Assembly: GCF_024713975.1 (NCBI RefSeq)
Contig: NC_091109.1
Span: 20,925,760 to 20,989,759, forward strand
DNA: 64,000 bases
Source: Paralichthys olivaceus
Taxonomy: Eukaryota; Chordata; Actinopteri; Pleuronectiformes; Paralichthyidae
Reading direction: 5' to 3'
The notes beneath the pieces are model-generated. The model was given only the letters and a program-made list of their open reading frames with translations, was not told the DNA's origin and searched no databases. Made by a program: the position numbers and the translations under genes. Each line of letters opens with the position of its first letter. The first letter of the stretch is position 1. Below, one piece after another: positions 55,427 to 64,000 of this stretch.

Positions 55427-56003
55427 GTCCAAAGGAAGTGCAGTACTTGTCAGAGTTAGTGTTAAATACCAATAAATGTCAGTACTCAGGAAAAGTACAC
55501 GCACCTACAATAGTACTTGAGTAAACGTACTTAACTATTTAATGTAAACAATTCATGAACCTAAGTTCACTTAAGATAAAAACTAAAGTAAAACATAAAG
55601 TATCACAGTTATACTGAGTAAATTAAGTAGTTTAGTCGATTAATTCGTGAAAATGTCCCAATAAATAAAAGTTAGCTGTTCTGAAAACACTTGCGGCTAG
55701 TAGTTCTGTTAAATGTTAGCTAACAGCTGTTAGCCTGATCCCAGACACAACCAGTTGGATGTTTTCTGGTGGAAACAACTATCATGTGAATCTACTGCCG
55801 GGTTTCTGATTTCAGATAAATATTTTTTAAGGAAATGAATCATGTTTTAACTCGTCTGTCGCCATCAGACCGCCGTGTTCACTAACGCCGCTAACGCTAC
55901 TTCCGTGTTACGCGGCGTCATCAACCGGCGCCCGCTGTTCAGCTTCCGGTTCCGCTCGGAGGTGTCACCCGAAGCGGACGCGTGCGCTGCGGCAGCGGGT
56001 GTC
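55427..56003. promoter_or_regulatory. Bidirectional promoter of selenoo and pdss1
   Basis: The two start codons are head-to-head, 577 bases apart. The 55860-56003 part is CpG-rich and has two ETS/GABP-type motifs, ACTTCCG (55899-55905) and CTTCCGG (55943-55949). GABP is a known regulator of nuclear genes for mitochondrial proteins, and both genes belong to that class. A YY1-like ATGGCGG overlaps the pdss1 start codon. No TATA box is seen. Confidence 0.6.
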
Positions 56004-59000
56004 ATGGCGGGTCCGTGGTGGATCCGCTGTCGGAGCTTGGGCACAAACTGTACGAGGGCGGGTGTGATAGAAACCCTGCGGCGTGCGAGCGGCAGGTCTG
56101 CGGCTCTCGGCGCGTCCTCCCCGGGGCCGGCGTGCTGGAGCTCCGGGCTCGGGAGCGAGGTGAGTGTAGCGGCCGGGCGGGAGGACACCGGGGCGGGGAG
56201 AGAGTGGCTGTCAAACTCGGGAAGGTCAAACATGCAACCGAGGCTCCGGCGGGTTCCGGTGACCGGTGCTTTAATCCGCTTCTGCTCCAGTGTCCGTTTC
56301 GCAACAACCGATTTCATAAGTGCGTGTGTTCTTGTTTCCCGTGTTACGAGACGTTTCCTGGAATGAGTCGTGACTTGTTGAGTGAGAACATGTTGAACTT
56401 CTGCTAAAGGTCAAGATCCGAACCTGAGATCCTTCACTGAGATCTGACCTCCAGTCAGCTGACCAACACACTCTCACCAGGGCCTGAGCGAGTTCACGTT
56501 TTATTTAGACGTTTCTATCCCAACATTCATTCATTCATTCATTCATTCATTCATCCATGTGTGTGCTGTTCCAGACTTCCACAACAAAACACTGAATTTG
56601 AGAAAATTCTAATAAATCTAAACATTTCAGACTTGGTTCACATATGCACAACATAAATATATGTCTAATACTACTGATAATATTAATATCAATAATAATT
56701 ATTGAAGAAAAATAACCAAAACTTGATGCAGATATTGTTTAAATTATTCAGATTGTTCAAGTTGTATTATAGCAGGCTACTGTTCACGTAATTAAAAAAA
56801 AAACCTCGATACACAAAAATATACTAAAACAGACAAAAGCATAAAATAGACAGAATCGTATGGAATTCAGAAGCAAAAGTTAATAATAGAAAATATGTTT
56901 TCTTTTTATATATGAAAGCTGCCGGGAACTTAATTCTTAAAATTGGTCCATACAATACACATGTGTGCAAGTTGTCATCTATAGAATATAAGTTATGTTT
57001 CTAAAATTGATGACATGATCTCAGTTTGACAGATTAGTATATTAAATTATTACTAATTAGCATTTGTTTGATTTGCAGCCGGTTCCTGAATTTATTCGTC
57101 TCTTTGCTCTTTTTACTTTCAGGCACAGCCGTCGTCATCCACACAGACAAACCTGAAAATATTCAACTTTACCTCATCTCTGAACAGGTGAGTTGTGACC
57201 AGAAGCCTTGATTCTTACATGATATATTCTGATGTGTATGATTCAGTGTATTTTAACATCTTTGTGTCTCTCTCTTCAGACACAAGTCACGGTTGCTGTG
57301 TCCCACACTACATCTGTGCTGCAGCAGAACGATACACAGCGACGCAAAGGTCAAGGACCCGTTCACGTTAGCCCAGAAAGACCTGACGAGTTTATATGAC
57401 GATATCAAGAAGGTGTGTTTGTTTTTCAGCTAAAAGTATCGATCAGTCAAATTTGCATTTGATTTGACCGTGCAGCTGCAGTGACAGTTCAATAACAGAC
57501 AGTGATTGAGTTTGTGTTGAAACAGACGCTGGTTAAAAAATGACCTGGAGTCATTTCACTGTCACATGGTGTTTGGCAGATGTTTATATCAGACATTTTC
57601 ACGACTTCTGTTTACAGGAGCTGTTTGTGTCTAAAGAAGAGCTGAAGTTTCTATGTGATTACTACTTCGATGGAAAAGGAAAAGCAATCCGACCCATGAT
57701 TGTAGTTCTGATGGCGCGGGCTCTCAACATCCACAGCGACCGAGCAGGGTGAGATTTTATTTCAACACAATATGTTTAGTGTTTTCACCAACTCACCCAC
57801 AACTGACCTTTGATACCGTGAAGATGCACCACACCTTGTTAAAGGATCTTTTAAATTGTTAAGTATGAATCATCCAGGGTTTTATTTCGTCTCACTTCCT
57901 GGAATCTGTCGTGTCCCCTGCAGAGATCTGCTCCCGGGGCAGAGGGCCATCGCCATGATCTCAGAAATGATTCACACTGCCAGTCTGGTGCACGACGACG
58001 TCATAGACGGGTCAGATAAGCGCCGTGGAAAGGGAACGATCAATGATGTGTGGGGTGAAAGAAAGGTAACTGGTGTGAAATGAAACCAGCTCAAAATAAC
58101 ACTTGTTTTTATTTGAAGATGTGCATATATGAGTATGTGTCCTCTCTTCCAGGCGATCTTGGCTGGAGATTTCATCCTCTCAGCCGCCTCCATGGCGTTG
58201 GCTCGTATTGGTAACATCACTGTGGTTAAAGTTCTGTCGCAAGTCATAGAAGACTTGGTCAGAGGTAAAGTAAAGAACTCAAATTACTGAAAGATTTAAC
58301 AACTGTATAAACCATTTATGTACATTAAGAAATATATTGTCAAAACCCGTCCTGCTTCCAGGGGAATTCATGCAGCTGGGCTCCAAAGAGAACGAGAACG
58401 AGCGATTCAAGCACTACCTCGAGAAAACTTTCAAGAAGACGGCGAGTCTCATTGCAAACAGTTGTAAAGCAGTATGTACGTTCTGTCTCCACACAAATAA
58501 AACAGACATGGAGTGAAGACTCAGTTTCTGCATGTAATTATTTTTGTTGACTGCCTGTCCTGATCTTTTTTTAAGGTTTCCATTCTGGTAAACCCTGATC
58601 CTGAAGTTCATGAAATCGCCTTCCAGTTCGGCAAGAATGTCGGCATCGCATTTCAGGTACGTTCCGATGTCGTAGCAGCTTGACTGTTTATTTCTGTTCT
58701 GTCTCTACCTGATAAATCACATCAGCTATATATCATTTATTTAATCTGTATTAAACATCTTCAAATGAGAAACAACAGAATCTTCTCAGGTGGAAAATAA
58801 CATCAAATCATCAAACCTATGACCAACTTTTAAAAAGTTTACTTATTATTCAACATTTTAATTTAATAATTCAATATTATTTTGAAGTAGCTTCTCATTG
58901 TTTTAATTGTTTTTAAGATGTAAACCCAGTTGAATGAAATTAGATGTCAGTGTTACAGAGTTGTGAGTTTCTCTGTGTGTCCGGCAGCTCGTGGACGACG

Positions 59001-59701
59001 TGTTGGACTTCACATCAGGAGCCAGTCAGCTGGGGAAACCTTCAGCCGCAGATCTCAAACTGGGTTTAGCCACTGGACCAGTTCTGTTCGCCTGTCAGCA
59101 GGTCAGCGATCATTTTAAACTGGTTTTCACTGAACCTGAACATCGAAATCATGTAACATACATCATGTATGAGCGTCTTTACCCACAGTGTATGTTCCTG
59201 TTTTCAGTTTCCTGAGCTTCATGCGATGATCATGAGACGGTTCAGCTCTGATGGAGATGTAGATCGAGCCTGGAAATACGTCCTTCAGGTAAAAAGTGTA
59301 AAAGTTAAACAAGTTTATTTTTTAAAATGCAGATTAAAGACGTTCCAAACATTTCTACTAATTTTTTAGTCACAGATGGTTAAATCCTCAAACTACAAAG
59401 GCCGAGCTCAGTCCTCCGCCCAACAATCATCCTAAATTCACTTGAGCCAAATAACTCAGTCAGACAACACCAGATTCTTTTTCACCGTCACTCATTCCCT
59501 GGGAAACTGGTGAAAATGTCAAGACACTTTATGCCCCATCTTCTTCTCTGTCTGTCTTAGAGTGACGGCGTGGAACAGACCAACTTCCTGGCCCGGCGCT
59601 ACGGTCAAGAAGCCATCAGACACGTCCGTATGCTCCGGCCGTCCCCAGAGAGAGACGCCCTCATCAGGCTCACTGAGATGGTGCTCACCAGAGACAAATG
59701 A
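56004..59701 (+). CDS. pdss1: Decaprenyl diphosphate synthase subunit 1, 11 coding exons
   Basis: Catalytic subunit of the mitochondrial trans-prenyltransferase that makes the polyprenyl side chain of coenzyme Q; it acts with PDSS2. Exons: 56004-56159, 57123-57187, 57280-57412, 57618-57748, 57924-58065, 58153-58264, 58362-58471, 58576-58656, 58988-59101, 59208-59288, 59561-59701; 421 residues against about 415 in human. The first exon encodes an Arg-rich, acid-poor leader fitting mitochondrial import. The family motifs are intact: GKGKAIRP (about 137-144), the first Asp-rich motif DDVID (186-190), the [16 protein letters not shown] region, and the second motif DDVLD (313-317). The C-terminus is EMVLTRDK. 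The ATG at 56004 was chosen because it matches the human start context; the upstream in-frame ATG at 55875 would lie within the shared promoter. The 3'UTR carries a MITE-like element. Confidence 0.96.
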
Positions 59702-60102
59702 ACCTCCTGTGCCCGGGGCTTCACTTCAGGCAGCTACCTGCGGAAAAGCAAACTCACCCCCACCCCCGTGAGTCTGCACAGGCTGGGACGAAGACGGCAA
59801 GAGAGAGAGAAAGAGAGAAGCGATGGACATTTGGTTCAGAGGGACCCCTGCTGCTGGTTTTTGTGCCAAATGAAAATGGCAGTGAGCTCGATTGTTTCCG
59901 AGCAGTTGATCAGAATCACGGGATCAGAACGGCACTCGGGGGTCTTGTCTGAACTGACACCTGTCGTTTCATGACTCGACATAAACTCTGATAATATACA
60001 CACGAGGGTGAGTCACCTCGTAATGCTTTGTCATATAAATACACACGTGCACATCCTTTAGATTTCAGGTGGAATCAAAGAGATGGTTTTGAAATTAAGC
60101 TG

Positions 60103-60388
60103 AAAGCAACACTATGTAACTGACTGAAGTACAGCGCCCCCTGCAGCCACACACGATAAAGTGTTTTTAACTGATCTCCAGTTCATTGCTGGACCTGATT
60201 CTGACAATTGAAGTCAGTTCCACACTCCTCACAGGGAAACGTACCCACTCACCACGGTTACATAGAACAGACGTCCAGGGTGAGTTGAGCGAATGAAAGA
60301 GGAAAAATTCTCAATTTTCAAAAATTAATGAAACATCAAATTCCTTCTGAAGCTGCTGTTTTAAGGTAAAGTTTCATAGTGTTGCTTT
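60103..60388. mobile_element. MITE-like element with 14-bp terminal inverted repeats
   Basis: AAAGCAACACTATG (60103-60116) and CATAGTGTTGCTTT (60375-60388) are exact reverse complements bounding 286 bases with no coding potential. This fits a non-autonomous DNA transposon of a type common in teleosts. It lies in the pdss1 3'UTR. I could not define a clear target-site duplication. Confidence 0.75.
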
Positions 60389-60652
60389 AAATCACCGGAT
60401 GCCACCGCATCACAGTACTGTACCTGCGGCCGCCTCCCACGCCTCAGTGTGGGGTTGCTGCAGATTCTGTTTAATTCTGTTTAATTCCAAATAAGATGCA
60501 TAATCGTCAGCGGGAGTTCGTCCGGATCCGTCCGCACCGTGAAGGCCAAAGTCACATCTAGTTTTTTTGACTTAAGTGTTCTGAGGAAACTTCTGTAAAG
60601 CAAAGTGCCGTTTTCCAACCCAGGCCTTAACTTCTGGAACGACCGTGTGCTC

Positions 60653-60658
60653 AATAAA
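60653..60658 (+). terminator. polyA signal of pdss1
   Basis: AATAAA about 950 bases after the pdss1 stop, followed by a T-rich stretch. Confidence 0.7.
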
Positions 60659-60744
60659 AACCAACAGTTTTTGTTTTTTATTTAACCCGTCGCTCTGTCT
60701 CGATTCCTCCGAGTGACCACACGTGCATGTCGTACATAGAATTG

Positions 60745-60750
60745 TTTATT
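60745..60750 (-). terminator. polyA signal of abi1
   Basis: Minus-strand AATAAA (TTTATT on plus). Between it and the abi1 stop I see only non-coding sequence, so 60740-62120 is the presumed abi1 3'UTR (about 1.4 kb). It faces the pdss1 signal about 90 bases away. Confidence 0.55.
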
Positions 60751-62120
60751 ATAAAAGACTGTACATTAATTTTTCAATCATTTCGTATGTACAAGGGCAG
60801 ACAGAGATCTCAATATTTCTACCCATGAAATTGAGCCGGAACACTTTAATAATTGGAAATAACACAAATGGGTAAAACATGAAGGCTTCAGCTGCGAGAT
60901 CATGTTAGATGAGTGTGGGCGGGCAAACAGGAGAAGAACGATGTCATCAAGATGATTCAGAGACCTGAGTGAAACCTACTGCTGATTGGCTGATTTGACT
61001 TGAGTGTTAAATGTGTAAACCTGTGGCGAACCCTGAGCGGGTCGTTGCTTAGAGAAGACGGAGGAGGTATTAGAGTTGTTTATTGGTCTGAATTGTCACA
61101 TGGCAGTGTTAGGCACGACAATCTCACCCCTTCCTTTCCACCCCCCTCCCCCCGCACGCCACCCGCTGTCTCATCAGAGCCGGCGCTTGTTGTTGCCAGT
61201 CACCAAAGGATCGCACAGACTTGTGATTAGTTTTTAATTAATGACAGTGATGTGACATAAAGAAACTGCGGAATGTGTTTTCTTGATTGGATCTAAATGT
61301 GCGTCAGAGCAAAACTCAATTTCACTTTTAGCTTCAAATGCAAACGAGCATTTTAAAGAGGTGAGATTCGACCTGAAATTCACTTCAGGGTCCAAAAAGT
61401 TCAGTGACAACAACAGTGGAATAAAAAAACAAAAAAAAAGGTGAATACACTTACAATATAATGGAAGCATAATGGCAACAAAGTTAAGATTACATTATAT
61501 CTCTTTAAATTCAGCATGCTGTAACGCCAGGAGGAGTCATTTTGTTTTTCTCTACAGTATTTAAATTTGTAAATTATCGACACGGCGTCTGTGTTCGTTT
61601 CCCGTACAAATGGGCCTCGGGGCGAAAAGTTATATAATCGACATTCACTGAATTTACATTACAGGAAGTGGCTGCAGCTCACGTTATATACAACCAACAC
61701 TTCAACCCGAGGGTGCGTACATGACATTAACATTTGCTCTGTTAAAAACCTAAAACACAGAATCTTTGTCCGGGCAGAGTGTACATCCTTCAGCTTCGTC
61801 TTTGTTAGTTCAGCCTACGAGAGCACGTGCAGTCCAAACCTTTTTCTTGTCGCTGTTTTTTTTTCTTTACATATTCCGTTAATGTCCCCCACCCGCCCAT
61901 ATAACACCAAAATAAACTAAATAGATATTACTTTAAATTTTATTTGCAATCATTCAGGGAAAGAACATTCTGTCATATCAAAAAAGGGGGAATCATACAG
62001 TTACGTCTAAGCGTCTCAGGAGTCAGGGGGGGGGGGGGGGGGAGGGGTCGCTGCTGTCTGTCTCTCGGTGGATTATGATATGACTGAATAAATAGACTGT
62101 ACTGTCGCTGCCGGGTCCCT
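60751..62120 (-). other. Presumed 3'UTR of abi1
   Basis: No coding exon on either strand. AT-rich, with a G run at 62026-62042 close to the stop codon. Confidence 0.5.

Positions 62121-64000
<1,880 letters not shown>

Noticed and set aside
55875-56366. Long plus-strand frame starting upstream of pdss1
   Set aside because: Its first 43 codons lie in the bidirectional promoter and its end runs into intron 1. Only 56004-56159 is the coding exon.

Overview
This window is vertebrate nuclear DNA, almost certainly from a ray-finned (teleost) fish. The genes are split into short exons with GT-AG introns, microsatellites (mostly CA/TG) are abundant, and the dispersed repeats are of teleost type, including a tRNA-derived SINE and a small inverted-repeat transposon. 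The gene order myo3a - gad2 - apbb1ip - pdss1 - abi1 is that of human chromosome 10p12. Two genes are added relative to the human order as I know it: an unnamed secreted mosaic protein between gad2 and apbb1ip, and a selenoprotein O gene between apbb1ip and pdss1. I rebuilt exon structures by hand, joining exons on reading-frame phase and splice signals. All models below stay in frame from end to end.

Layout. 1-143 (+): last coding piece of myo3a, with its polyA signal near 596. 2373-12263 (+): complete gad2 (GAD65), 16 coding exons, 585 residues, followed by a putative 3.4-kb 3'UTR ending near 15.66 kb. 15.7-24.9 kb: intergenic, with a SINE nested in an older repeat at 23.7-24.2 kb. 24936-28584 (-): a four-exon gene for a 946-residue secreted protein that I do not recognise. 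It has CX4C motifs, a coiled coil, TNFR/EGF-like cysteine modules and a threefold C-terminal domain, and is the most novel item here. 28.6-36.2 kb: non-coding, upstream of apbb1ip. 36198-50724 (+): apbb1ip (RIAM), 13 coding exons, 738 residues. 51499-55426 (-): selenoo, 19 coding exons, with an in-frame UGA in a C-x-x-U motif. 56004-59701 (+): pdss1, 11 exons, 421 residues, head-to-head with selenoo. 62121-63819 (-): last three coding exons of abi1, tail-to-tail with pdss1.

How the genes relate. Gad2 makes GABA in inhibitory neurons, and several introns hold compact homeodomain, POU or GATA-type sites that could be enhancers. Selenoo (mitochondrial protein AMPylation) and pdss1 (coenzyme Q side-chain synthesis) both act in mitochondria and appear to share a roughly 580-bp bidirectional promoter with two ETS/GABP-type sites. 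Apbb1ip (integrin activation) and abi1 (WAVE complex) both control actin, but they are not adjacent and nothing in the sequence suggests co-regulation. All functional statements come from family knowledge. No database search was possible, so regulatory calls and the label of the unnamed gene are inference.
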